Origin: Melittangium boletus DSM 14713
GTDB lineage: Bacteria > Myxococcota > Myxococcia > Myxococcales > Myxococcaceae
Direction of reading: 5' to 3'
DNA: 64,000 nucleotides
Assembly (NCBI RefSeq): GCF_002305855.1
Contig: NZ_CP022163.1
Span: forward strand, 9,367,765-9,431,764
Part shown: positions 52,141 to 60,213 of the stretch, piece after piece
How the letters are laid out: each line of letters opens with the position of its first letter
Numbering within the stretch: position 1 is the first letter of the stretch
Position numbers and translations under genes: made by a program
The notes under the pieces: model-generated
Seen by the model: only the letters and a program-made list of their open reading frames with translations
What the model was told of the DNA's origin: nothing
Database searches by the model: none

Positions 52141-53205
52141 ATGCATAAGGCGGCGATCGGCATCATTGGCGCGTCCGGCTACTCCGGCGTCGAGGCGACC
52201 CACCTCCTGGCGGCCCACGAGCGGGTGGAGCTGCGCCTGGTGACGAGCGACCGCTGGAAGGGCGAGACGGTGGGCCGCCGCCTGGGCGTCATGGGGCCAC
52301 TGGCGGGGCTGCGCTACGAGCCGCAGGAGCGGAGTCTGGAGCTGGCGCGCGGGTGCGAGGTGGTGCTGCTGGCCACCCCGGCCGAGACGTCGCTGGAGCT
52401 GGTGCCGGGGCTCCTGGCCGCGGGCGTGCGGGTGATCGACCTGTCGGGCGCCTTCCGGCTGCGCGACACGGCCGCCTACCCCACCTTCTACAACTTCACC
52501 CACGCCGCGCCCGCGCTCCTGGAGGAGGCGGTGTACGGCCTGCCGGAGCTGTCCTCGCGCGAGCGCATCGCCCAGGCGCGGCTGGTGGCCAACCCGGGCT
52601 GCTACGCCACCGCGTGCGCGCTGTCCGTGGCGCCGCTGTTGCGCGCCGGGCTGCTGGAGCCCGGCTCCCTCATCTTCGACGCCGCCTCGGGCACCACGGG
52701 CGCGGGCCGCAAGGGCTCGGAGGACCTGAGCTTCAGCGAGGTGGACGAGGACTTCCGCGCCTACCGGGTGCTGCGCCACCAGCACACGCCGGAGATCGCC
52801 CAGACGCTCGCGGGCGTGGCGGGCCGGAGCGTGCCCCTGACCTTCACCGCGCACCTGTTGCCGCTCAAGCGCGGCATCCTCGTCACCGCCTATTCGCGCC
52901 TGGCCCCGGGCGCCACCGCCGCCCAGGCCCAGGCCGCCCTGCGCGATGCCTATGCCTCCAGCCCCTTCATCACCGTGGAGTCCTCTCCGGACGCGGTGAG
53001 CCTCAAGGGCGTGGTGGGCACCAACCGCTGCACGGTGGCGCTCGCGGTGGACACCACCGGGCATGATCCGGGCCGGGTGGTGGTGACGGCGGCGATCGAC
53101 AACCTGGTGAAGGGCGCCGCGGGCCAGGCCGTGCAGAATCTCAACCTGATGAAGGGCTGGGAAGAGACGTCGTGCCTGTCCACCCTGCGGAGCTTCACTC
53201 CGTGA
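52141..53205 (+). CDS. argC: N-acetyl-gamma-glutamyl-phosphate reductase
   Basis: Third step of arginine synthesis: NADPH reduction of N-acetylglutamyl phosphate to the semialdehyde. The N-terminal IGIIGASGYSG is the NADP-binding motif and C154 in VANPGCYATA is the catalytic thiol; HLLPLKRGIL carries the active-site His. The length of 354 residues is typical. ATG at 52141. It is first in the arg operon and overlaps the argJB fusion by 34 bases if the upstream GTG of that gene is used. Confidence 0.95.
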   Translation: MHKAAIGIIGASGYSGVEATHLLAAHERVELRLVTSDRWKGETVGRRLGVMGPLAGLRYEPQERSLELARGCEVVLLATPAETSLELVPGLLAAGVRVIDLSGAFRLRDTAAYPTFYNFTHAAPALLEEAVYGLPELSSRERIAQARLVANPGCYATACALSVAPLLRAGLLEPGSLIFDAASGTTGAGRKGSEDLSFSEVDEDFRAYRVLRHQHTPEIAQTLAGVAGRSVPLTFTAHLLPLKRGILVTAYSRLAPGATAAQAQAALRDAYASSPFITVESSPDAVSLKGVVGTNRCTVALAVDTTGHDPGRVVVTAAIDNLVKGAAGQAVQNLNLMKGWEETSCLSTLRSFTP

Positions 53206-55277
53206 GGGTGCCACGGGGGTTCTCCTTCTCGGGCCTGCACGCGGGCCTCAAGCCCAAGCGCAAGGACGTGGCGCTCGTCTACAGCGACACGCCCTGCGCC
53301 GCCGCGGGCTGCTTCACCGCCAACAAGGCGCGGGCCGCTCCGGTCCTGGATGCCGAGGGGCGCCTGCCCGCCGCGAACATCCAGGCGGTGCTCGTCAATT
53401 CGGGCAACGCCAACGCGCTCACGGGCGCCGCGGGCATCGAGGCCGTGCGCACCCTGCGCGAGGAGCTGGGCCGCGTCCTCTCCCTTCCCCCGGAGGCCGT
53501 GCTCTGCGCCTCCACGGGAGTCATCGGCCATCCGCTGCCCGTGCCCATGCTGCGCGCGGTGCTCGGGCCGCTCAAGGAGGGCCTGCGCCCGGAGGGAGAC
53601 GCCGCCGCCGAGGCCATCATGACCACGGACACGCGCCCCAAGCAGGTGTGGCGCTCGTTGCTCGTGGAGGGCCGCGAGGTGACCGTCTCCGCCATCTTCA
53701 AGGGCTCGGGGATGATGCACCCGTCGCTCGCGACGGTGATCGCCCTCATCACCACCGACTGCGCCATCGCGCCGGGGGCGCTCGCCACCGCCCTGCGCCA
53801 GGCGGTGTCCTCCTCCTTCAACAGCCTGACGGTGGATGGGGACATGAGCCCCAACGACACCGTGTACGCGCTGGCCAACGGCCGGGCGGGCAACCGCGCC
53901 ATCTCCGAGCCGGGAGTGGAACTGGAGGCCTTCACCGCCACGCTGACGGAGATGTGCCAGGAGATGGCCCGGGAGATCGCCGCCGACGGCGAGGGCGCCA
54001 CCAAGCTCCTGGAGGTGAAGGTCACCGGCACGCCCACCCAGGCCATCGCGCAGGACCTGGCGCGCTCGGTGGCGGGCTCCACCCTGGTCAAGGCCGCCGT
54101 CTTCGGAGCGGATCCCAACTGGGGCCGGGTGCTCGCCACGGTGGGCGCGCGCGCCGGCACCCAGGGCTACCCCGTGGACCCCTACCCGGCCCGCGTCGTC
54201 ATCCAGGGCATCTGCGTCTACGAGGGCGAGCCCAGGCCGTACGAGCCGGATCAGCTCAAGGCGCGCATGCGCGAGCCCGAGGTACGCATCGAGGTGCATC
54301 TCACGAGCGGCGAGGCCTCCGCCGTGGCCTGGGGGTGCGATCTCTCGTACGACTACGTGAAGATCAACGCGGACTACACCTCGCTCATCGTGTCCAAACC
54401 GGATGGCGGCGTGGGCACGGACAACCGGCTGGCCAACTACAGCCCCGCGTTCAAGACGACGCTGCTCGTCGAATCGCTCTCGTACATCTCCCGCTTCCGG
54501 GGCAAGCGCTGCGTCATCCGCTACGGCGGCGCGGCCATGGTGAAGGAGTCGCTCAAGCAGGCCTTCTGCCGCGACATCGAGCTTCTGCGCTCCGCGGGCC
54601 TGCAACCCATCATCGTGCATGGAGGCGGGCCGGAGCTCACCCGCACGCTCGACAAGCTGGGCCTGCGCCAGGAGGGCGCGCTCATCACCGACGCCTCGGG
54701 TCTCAAGGTGGTGGAGATGGTGCTCTCGGGCTCGGTGAACTCCGAGCTGGTCACCATCCTCAACAACATGGGGGACCGGGCCGTGGGCCTGTCCGGCAAG
54801 GACGGGGCGATGATCCGCGCCCGGCGCATCGCCGGTGACGATGGGCGCGCGCTCGAGCACGTGGGCGAGGTGACGCGCATCAACAACGAGTTCCTGGAGA
54901 TGTTGCTCGCCCAGGGCTACGTGCCCGTCATTTCCCCGGTGGGCCTGGGCGAGGACGGACTCACGTATGACCTGGGCTCGGACGCGGTGGCCGCCGAGGT
55001 GGCCAAGGCTCTCAAGGCCCACAAGCTCGTCTACCTGCACGACGCACCGGGCATCCTCGAGGGCGAGGAGCTCTTCAGCGAGCTGACGGCGGCACAACTG
55101 CAGAAGCGCCTGGAGTCCGGCGCCTTCACCGGCAGCATGCGCACGCGCGCGCGCATGGCCATCAAGGCGATTGGCGGCGGCGTGGAGCGGGTGCACGTCA
55201 TCGACGGGCGCGTGCCCCACAGCCTCATCGCCGAGCTCTTCACCGACAAGGGTGTGGGAACACTCGTCACCGCCTGA
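53172..55277 (+). CDS. argJB: Fused ArgJ (glutamate N-acetyltransferase) and ArgB (acetylglutamate kinase)
   Basis: A 701-residue fusion. Residues ~10-405 are ArgJ: the self-cleavage Thr is T188 in SLATVI, DGDMSPNDT lies at 222-230, and DPNWGRV at 314-320. ArgJ recycles the acetyl group between ornithine and glutamate. Residues ~445-701 are an ArgB-like amino-acid kinase with HGGGPELT (483-490). Unusually, both catalytic lysines of E. coli ArgB (K8 and K217) are arginine here: R450 in VIRYGG and R659 in GSMRTR; the Asp is kept (D604). Start GTG at 53172 has GGAAGAG ahead; the GTG at 53202, overlapping the argC stop, is an alternative. The fusion would couple consecutive steps. Confidence 0.9.
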   Translation: MPVHPAELHSVRVPRGFSFSGLHAGLKPKRKDVALVYSDTPCAAAGCFTANKARAAPVLDAEGRLPAANIQAVLVNSGNANALTGAAGIEAVRTLREELGRVLSLPPEAVLCASTGVIGHPLPVPMLRAVLGPLKEGLRPEGDAAAEAIMTTDTRPKQVWRSLLVEGREVTVSAIFKGSGMMHPSLATVIALITTDCAIAPGALATALRQAVSSSFNSLTVDGDMSPNDTVYALANGRAGNRAISEPGVELEAFTATLTEMCQEMAREIAADGEGATKLLEVKVTGTPTQAIAQDLARSVAGSTLVKAAVFGADPNWGRVLATVGARAGTQGYPVDPYPARVVIQGICVYEGEPRPYEPDQLKARMREPEVRIEVHLTSGEASAVAWGCDLSYDYVKINADYTSLIVSKPDGGVGTDNRLANYSPAFKTTLLVESLSYISRFRGKRCVIRYGGAAMVKESLKQAFCRDIELLRSAGLQPIIVHGGGPELTRTLDKLGLRQEGALITDASGLKVVEMVLSGSVNSELVTILNNMGDRAVGLSGKDGAMIRARRIAGDDGRALEHVGEVTRINNEFLEMLLAQGYVPVISPVGLGEDGLTYDLGSDAVAAEVAKALKAHKLVYLHDAPGILEGEELFSELTAAQLQKRLESGAFTGSMRTRARMAIKAIGGGVERVHVIDGRVPHSLIAELFTDKGVGTLVTA

Positions 55278-55306
55278 GCGCGCCTGGGTCCCGGAGGCAC
55301 TGGAAC

Positions 55307-55792
55307 GTGAGTCCACTGCGGAACAATGGAGACAAGGCCGCGCGCCAGGAGACCATCCGGCGGATCATCCGCGCGCACGCGGTGGGCACCCAGGAGGAGT
55401 TGGGGCAGCTGCTCTCCCGCGAGGGCTTCGACGTCACCCAGGCCACGTTGTCCCGGGATCTGGCCCACCTGGGCGCCATGCGCGTGTCCCTGCCCGAGGG
55501 CGGCACCGTCTATGGCCTGGAGGACGCACGTCCCCCCGCGGGAGAGTCCCGGCTGATGGAGCTGGGAGAGATGATCCTCTCGGTGGAGGACAACGAGATG
55601 ATGGTGGTGGTCCGCACCCGCCCGGGCTCCGCGCCCCTGGTGGCGTCGGCCATCGATCAGGCGCGGCTGCTCGAATGCCTGGGGACACTCGCCGGAGATG
55701 ACACCATCTTCGTCGCTCCAGCCCGGGGCCGCTCCACGCGCACGCTCAACAAGAAGTTGAAAGCCTTCTTCGGAAAGGAAGACACCCCGTGA
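55307..55792 (+). CDS. argR: Arginine repressor
   Basis: A 161-residue ArgR/AhrC regulator that senses arginine and binds ARG boxes. The N-terminal winged helix contains TQEELGQLLSREGFDVTQATLSRDL, with SRDL in the recognition helix. The C-terminal oligomerisation domain has the arginine-binding GDDTIFVAP. GTG start at 55307 is preceded by GGAGG. Its position inside the operon implies autoregulation. Confidence 0.95.
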   Translation: MSPLRNNGDKAARQETIRRIIRAHAVGTQEELGQLLSREGFDVTQATLSRDLAHLGAMRVSLPEGGTVYGLEDARPPAGESRLMELGEMILSVEDNEMMVVVRTRPGSAPLVASAIDQARLLECLGTLAGDDTIFVAPARGRSTRTLNKKLKAFFGKEDTP

Positions 55793-57234
55793 CGATTGCC
55801 AAGACGGCCGCCTCCGGCGGAACCGGCCTCCACCCGGAGGTGCTGGCGTTCACCAGCTCGCTGGCGCTCGACAGAGCCCTCCTCCAGGAGGATCTGGTGG
55901 GCAGCCTCGCCCACCTCACCATGCTGTCGCGCACCCGCCTCATCCCCTCGGAGGACGCCCGCGCCCTGCGCGAGCAGCTCGTGGCCATCTGGAAGGCCGC
56001 GAAGGCGGGCACGCTCGTGCTCGCCGACGAGGAGGACGTGCACATGGCCGTGGAGGCGGAGCTCACCCGCGTCCTCGGCGAGCGCGCGGGCCTCTTGCAC
56101 ACGGCGCGCTCGCGCAATGATCAGGTGGCGCTCGACCTGCGCCTGCACGTGCGCGAGAAGGTGGCCGACGCGCTCGACGTGCTGGCGACGCTGCTCGAGG
56201 GGCTCGCCGCGCGCGCCGAGGCCGAGCGCACGACGCTCCTCCCCTCGTACACCCACCGGCAGCGGGCCCAGCCCATCACCCTCGCCTACCAGCTGTGTGG
56301 CTACGGAGCCATGTTCAGCCGGGACGTGGACGCGCTCGGCTTCGTGCTGCAGGGCGTGGCCGCGCTGCCCCTGGGCGTGGGCGCCATTGGCGGCACGTCC
56401 CTGCCCATCGACCGCGAGGTGACGCGCGAGCTCTTGCGCTTCTCCCGCGTCACGATGAACGGCCTGGACACCGTGGGAGACCGGGACTTCGCCCTGGACT
56501 TCGCCTACGCGGCCATGCGCTCGCTCCTGCACGCGAGCCGGGTGGCCACGGACTTCTTCGACTTCTCCTCGCCCGAGTTCGGCTTCGTGAAGCTGGACGG
56601 GGAGATCGCCTGCGGCTCGAGCATGATGCCGCAGAAGCGCAACCCGGACGTCTTCGAGCTCATCCGAGGCAAGGCCGGGCGCGCGGTGGGCAACCTCACC
56701 AACCTGGCGGTGCTCGTGAAGGGCCTGCCGGGGGGCTACAACCGCGACCTGCAAGAGGACCGGCAGGTGCTGCTGGAGACGGGCCCGCTGCTCACGAGCG
56801 TGCTGTCCATGCTGCACCTGGCGCTCGGCAAGGTGCACTTCGACCGCGAGCGGTGCCTGGCGGCGGTGGAGTCGGACTACATGCAGGCCACGGACGTGGC
56901 CGAGGCGCTGGCGATGAAGGGCATCCCCTTCCGCACGGCGTACAAGGCCACGGGAGCGCTGGTGCGCGCGTGCCAGGAGAAGGGCCTGCCGCTCGCCCAG
57001 GTGACGCTGGAGCTGGCGCAGTCGGTGGACCCGCGCTTCGACGCCGAGGTGCTCAAGAGCGCGGACCCGCGGCTCGCGGTGGAGCGCAAGGCGAACGCCG
57101 GAGGCACCGGTCCGGCGTCCGTGGAGAAGCAGTTGGTGGAGCTCAAGTCCCACGCGGCGCGGGCGAGGGAGCTGGCACGCGCCGTCCCCCGGCTCGCGTC
57201 CCTCTTCGACGCACTGCAGGAGGCAGCACTGTGA
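55789..57234 (+). CDS. argH: Argininosuccinate lyase
   Basis: Last step of arginine synthesis: splits argininosuccinate to arginine and fumarate. The fumarase/lyase signature GSSMMPQKRNPD is present, with the catalytic Ser in the flexible loop just before it. HTARSRNDQ near residue 105 and TSLPIDRE also fit. 481 residues, normal length. The GTG at 55789 overlaps the argR stop (GTGA), and the gene ends with the same overlap into argF. Confidence 0.95.
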   Translation: MTIAKTAASGGTGLHPEVLAFTSSLALDRALLQEDLVGSLAHLTMLSRTRLIPSEDARALREQLVAIWKAAKAGTLVLADEEDVHMAVEAELTRVLGERAGLLHTARSRNDQVALDLRLHVREKVADALDVLATLLEGLAARAEAERTTLLPSYTHRQRAQPITLAYQLCGYGAMFSRDVDALGFVLQGVAALPLGVGAIGGTSLPIDREVTRELLRFSRVTMNGLDTVGDRDFALDFAYAAMRSLLHASRVATDFFDFSSPEFGFVKLDGEIACGSSMMPQKRNPDVFELIRGKAGRAVGNLTNLAVLVKGLPGGYNRDLQEDRQVLLETGPLLTSVLSMLHLALGKVHFDRERCLAAVESDYMQATDVAEALAMKGIPFRTAYKATGALVRACQEKGLPLAQVTLELAQSVDPRFDAEVLKSADPRLAVERKANAGGTGPASVEKQLVELKSHAARARELARAVPRLASLFDALQEAAL

Positions 57235-58136
57235 AGCGTGATTTCCTCACCCTCTCGGACCTGACCGAGGCCGACTACCGTGCCCTCTTCGATCGCGCGC
57301 ACGCCCTCAAGGCGAGCCGCAAGCGCAAGGAGGTGGTGACGACGCTCGCCGGACGCCACCTGGTGCTGGTGTTCGAGAAGGCCTCGACGCGCACGCACCT
57401 GTCCTTCGAGGCGGCCATGTACCAGCTGGGCGGCACGGTGACGACGCTGTCGTCGGCCAGCAGCCAGATCGCCCGGGGCGAGACGATTGAAGACACGTCG
57501 CGCGTCATCTCCGGCTACGCGGACTGCGTGATGTTCCGCACCTTCGGGGATGATCGGCTCAACGCCTTCGCCAAGGCGTCGTCGGTGCCCGTCATCAACG
57601 GCCTGTCCGAGGGTGGCCATCCGGTGCAGATCCTCGCGGACCTGTTCACGGTGGAGGAGCGGCTGGGGAGCGTGAAGGGCAAGACGGTGGCGTTCCTGGG
57701 CGACTGCGCGAGCAACATGGGCCGCTCGTTCGTGGAGGCCACGCGCTTTTTCGGCTTCCACCTGCGCCTGGGCTGTCCGGAGGGCTACCGCCCCGCCGCA
57801 TCGCTGCTGGCCGAGGCGGGAGACCGGGTGCACGTGACGGCGGATGCCTCGGAGGCCGTGCGGGACGCGGACGTGGTGGTGACGGACGTGTGGACGAGCA
57901 TGGGCCAGGAGGCCGAGTCGGCCCGGCGCATGAAGGACCTGAATGGCTACCAGCTCGACGAGGCCCTGCTCGCCAAGGCGAAGCCGGGCGCCATCGTGCT
58001 GCACTGCCTGCCAGCGCACCGGGGTGAGGAGATCTCCGCGGGCGTGCTCGACGGCCCCCAGTCGGCCGTCTGGGACGAGGCGGAGAACCGCATGCACGTG
58101 CAGAAGGCCCTGCTGGAGAAGCTCATCCTCGGCTGA
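57231..58136 (+). CDS. argF: Ornithine carbamoyltransferase
   Basis: Joins carbamoyl phosphate to ornithine, giving citrulline. A 301-residue enzyme with the carbamoyl-phosphate loop STRTH (52-56; the fifth position is usually Arg), GGHPVQILADL and the ornithine/active-site HCLPAHRG near the C-terminus. The HCLP motif separates it from aspartate carbamoyltransferase. GTG at 57231 overlaps the argH stop; the long upstream frame is a shadow of argH. argG and argD are not in the window. Confidence 0.94.
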   Translation: MKRDFLTLSDLTEADYRALFDRAHALKASRKRKEVVTTLAGRHLVLVFEKASTRTHLSFEAAMYQLGGTVTTLSSASSQIARGETIEDTSRVISGYADCVMFRTFGDDRLNAFAKASSVPVINGLSEGGHPVQILADLFTVEERLGSVKGKTVAFLGDCASNMGRSFVEATRFFGFHLRLGCPEGYRPAASLLAEAGDRVHVTADASEAVRDADVVVTDVWTSMGQEAESARRMKDLNGYQLDEALLAKAKPGAIVLHCLPAHRGEEISAGVLDGPQSAVWDEAENRMHVQKALLEKLILG

Positions 58137-58152
58137 GGTACTGTGGCTCAAG

Positions 58153-58174
58153 CGAGGGCGCCACGCCGCCCTCG
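58153..58174 (+). terminator. Hairpin closing the arginine operon
   Basis: CGAGGGC and GCCCTCG form a 7-bp stem with an 8-base loop, 17 bases after argF. There is no clear T-run. Confidence 0.5.
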
Positions 58175-58214
58175 GTGACCAACGATGTTCCTTCTTCCGC
58201 ACACGAGGTGTGCG

Positions 58215-59147
58215 ATGTCTTCTTCACATCCCAGCTCGCCCAGGATTGGGACTCAACTGCCTGTGTGGCTTCCGATGGCCGTATCGGTCGCCACACTCCT
58301 CTTGCATGTCGGCTGCACCCCACGGCAGGCGCCGCACCACCCGCCGCTCGTGGGCCCTGGCTCACCGCGCTTTTACGACCCTCCGCACCCGGTTCATCCA
58401 CGATCCGCTTGGCGAGGAGCACTCACCGGAGGGCGACATCCACTCAACCAGTCCTGTGGAGCGGCGTGCACGGCCCCCGTCAACGCGAGCACCGGAGAAC
58501 TCCTGGCTCCAGGGGCAGCTCGGCTCAAACCCGTGGTTGATAGGTTTGTCCAAGCGAGCGAGGCCACTTGGAACTTACTGACCCTCGAAAGAGCGCTCAC
58601 CGGAGCGGAGTTGGACCACGTCGAAGGCATTCTCAAGGAATGCGTGGCACAGGCCCACGCGGACGTCAACGAAGCCTACCAGCAATCGGGAGGCAGCAAG
58701 TTCGCGAACGGCAAGTTTCCCAATGACGCGGAATGCAAGAAATTCATTGGGCGTGATGCAACAGGTGAACGTGTCACCCTCGCCCAGGAACTCGGGCGGC
58801 TCAAGCACGCCGCGGCCTTCGCCTGCATCAAATCTCGTCTGCCGCCAGAGCTGCGAGATAACTTCACCGTCGAGCCTCGTTACAAGCCGGATCCCGATGT
58901 GAATGGAGTAGGGCTCTCGAACGGTGGCCTCGATACGCTTCACCCCGACTTCGTGGTGCACGGGACGAGGAATGCAACCGACGTGCAATGCGTCTATGAG
59001 TTCAAGTTTCCCTGTCTCTCCGACCACAAGCTGAATCCCCTCATCGCCCCGGGTGTCAGAGGACAACTCCAGGGGTACCAGAAGCTCACGAGGCGCTGTC
59101 CGGCGGCGATTGTGTCTCCGAAGGGACTCGACTCCCTTGAAAAATGA
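58215..59147 (+). CDS. Lipoprotein with PD-(D/E)xK nuclease-like C-terminus (probable toxin)
   Basis: A 310-residue lipoprotein: signal helix SVATLLLHVGC with C34 lipidated, a Pro/His-rich linker, a helical middle with paired Cys, and a C-terminal domain containing E192 (AQELGRLKH), P244-D245 (LHPDFVVH) and E262-F-K264 (VYEFKFPC). That order, E then PD then E-x-K, is the PD-(D/E)xK nuclease pattern. I recall myxobacterial families with this ending as suspected toxins. ATG at 58215 follows GAGGTG. The following gene overlaps by 11 bases and is of an immunity family, which strongly suggests a toxin/immunity pair. Activity is not proven. Confidence 0.68.
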   Translation: MSSSHPSSPRIGTQLPVWLPMAVSVATLLLHVGCTPRQAPHHPPLVGPGSPRFYDPPHPVHPRSAWRGALTGGRHPLNQSCGAACTAPVNASTGELLAPGAARLKPVVDRFVQASEATWNLLTLERALTGAELDHVEGILKECVAQAHADVNEAYQQSGGSKFANGKFPNDAECKKFIGRDATGERVTLAQELGRLKHAAAFACIKSRLPPELRDNFTVEPRYKPDPDVNGVGLSNGGLDTLHPDFVVHGTRNATDVQCVYEFKFPCLSDHKLNPLIAPGVRGQLQGYQKLTRRCPAAIVSPKGLDSLEK

Positions 59148-60201
59148 ACGCGCTCCGGCTCGCCCCCTGCGCATTCGTCATCGCGGCATTCCGCTCGTTC
59201 GTCGAAGGCGCTCCGACGAGGAACCACCTCGTCCGAGAAGAGAACTCCTCACGCGAGATGTCGTGCGCCTCGCCTTCTACCTGCCGTACGACCATCCGGA
59301 AATCGCCGCCGGAGTCAGTCACGCTGTCGAGAGCTACATGCGTGCGGTTGGACAAAGCCGTAGAACAATCAATCACGTATTCATCAATGACGATGAAGGC
59401 GACACGCTAAGTGATGAGCGTTGGAGCTACAGCCAAGAACTCCTCCGTCCCGAGAGGCCGTTCCGATTCATCGAGGAGTTGGATGCGGCCAGTGCGCACC
59501 GATTGGAGAAGAGAGGCTACGCCACACAACTGCTCTTCAGCGGGGGCTTGCGCAGCCGCAATGGCTACGAACTCCACTACCGGGCTCGTATTCCGTGGCG
59601 CAATCCTTCGATGGATGCAGTGAGCATCCTCACCGCGACGTTTCCCATGACGTACCTGGAACAGCACGGCGCCGAGAGGGTACGCGAACTGGCCCTGGAC
59701 ATGGCCTCCCAACTTCGCTTCGTCACGGGCCATGGTGGCCTCGCTCTTCACTTCTACTGGGGACTGTCTATCGCCGACGAGGCCTTCCGCACCGAACTCG
59801 CTCGCTATCCAGGTATCGATCTACGCACGGCCTGGCCCCTTCCAACGAGGTTGGGTGCTCAAGTTGACGGCGTCCATTGGCTCAATTTCCTCGCGCAACC
59901 CGCGCTTGGCCAACTTGGTGGAGCCACTGCCCTTCGTTCCCGTATTCATGCTCCGGGCACGACCGTGCACGCGATTGACGAGGACCGCGTCGTCGTCTCT
60001 CTGGGAGAGATGCCCGAATCGGGAGACCTGTCTGTCGGACAGACTCTTCCCTCATACCGCGAGTTCGCGAAAGTGCTGGAGCCTTGGCTTGAGCCCCTGA
60101 CTCTGTCGGAGACAACCCTGTCCGATGAGCCGCCGCGCTATTCCGATATGCACTTCACCGCGGACGAAGCACGGTCTTGGTGGAGACGGCTCCTCGACTG
60201 A
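59137..60201 (+). CDS. DUF3396-like immunity protein
   Basis: A 354-residue soluble protein matching the DUF3396/type VI immunity-like family: DVVRLAFYLPYDHPEIAAGV near the N-terminus, YELHYRARIPW, FPMTYLEQHGAERVRELALDMA and GHGGLALHFYWG. The family is repeatedly found beside nuclease or lipase toxins. The start is uncertain: TTG at 59137 lies inside the end of the toxin gene, and the first ~35 residues are Arg-rich and unlike the family core, so a later start is possible. Overlap with the toxin gene ensures co-production. Confidence 0.72.
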   Translation: MKNERAPARPLRIRHRGIPLVRRRRSDEEPPRPRRELLTRDVVRLAFYLPYDHPEIAAGVSHAVESYMRAVGQSRRTINHVFINDDEGDTLSDERWSYSQELLRPERPFRFIEELDAASAHRLEKRGYATQLLFSGGLRSRNGYELHYRARIPWRNPSMDAVSILTATFPMTYLEQHGAERVRELALDMASQLRFVTGHGGLALHFYWGLSIADEAFRTELARYPGIDLRTAWPLPTRLGAQVDGVHWLNFLAQPALGQLGGATALRSRIHAPGTTVHAIDEDRVVVSLGEMPESGDLSVGQTLPSYREFAKVLEPWLEPLTLSETTLSDEPPRYSDMHFTADEARSWWRRLLD

Positions 60202-60213
60202 GAAGAGGACACC

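Noticed and set aside
52950-55316. A 788-codon minus-strand frame opposite argC/argJB
   Set aside because: Antisense shadow; the plus-strand arginine enzymes are unmistakable.
59144-59410. Small plus-strand frame starting MNALRLAPCAF as an alternative gene after the toxin
   Set aside because: It is in a different frame from the DUF3396-like protein and ends within that gene without any recognisable feature.
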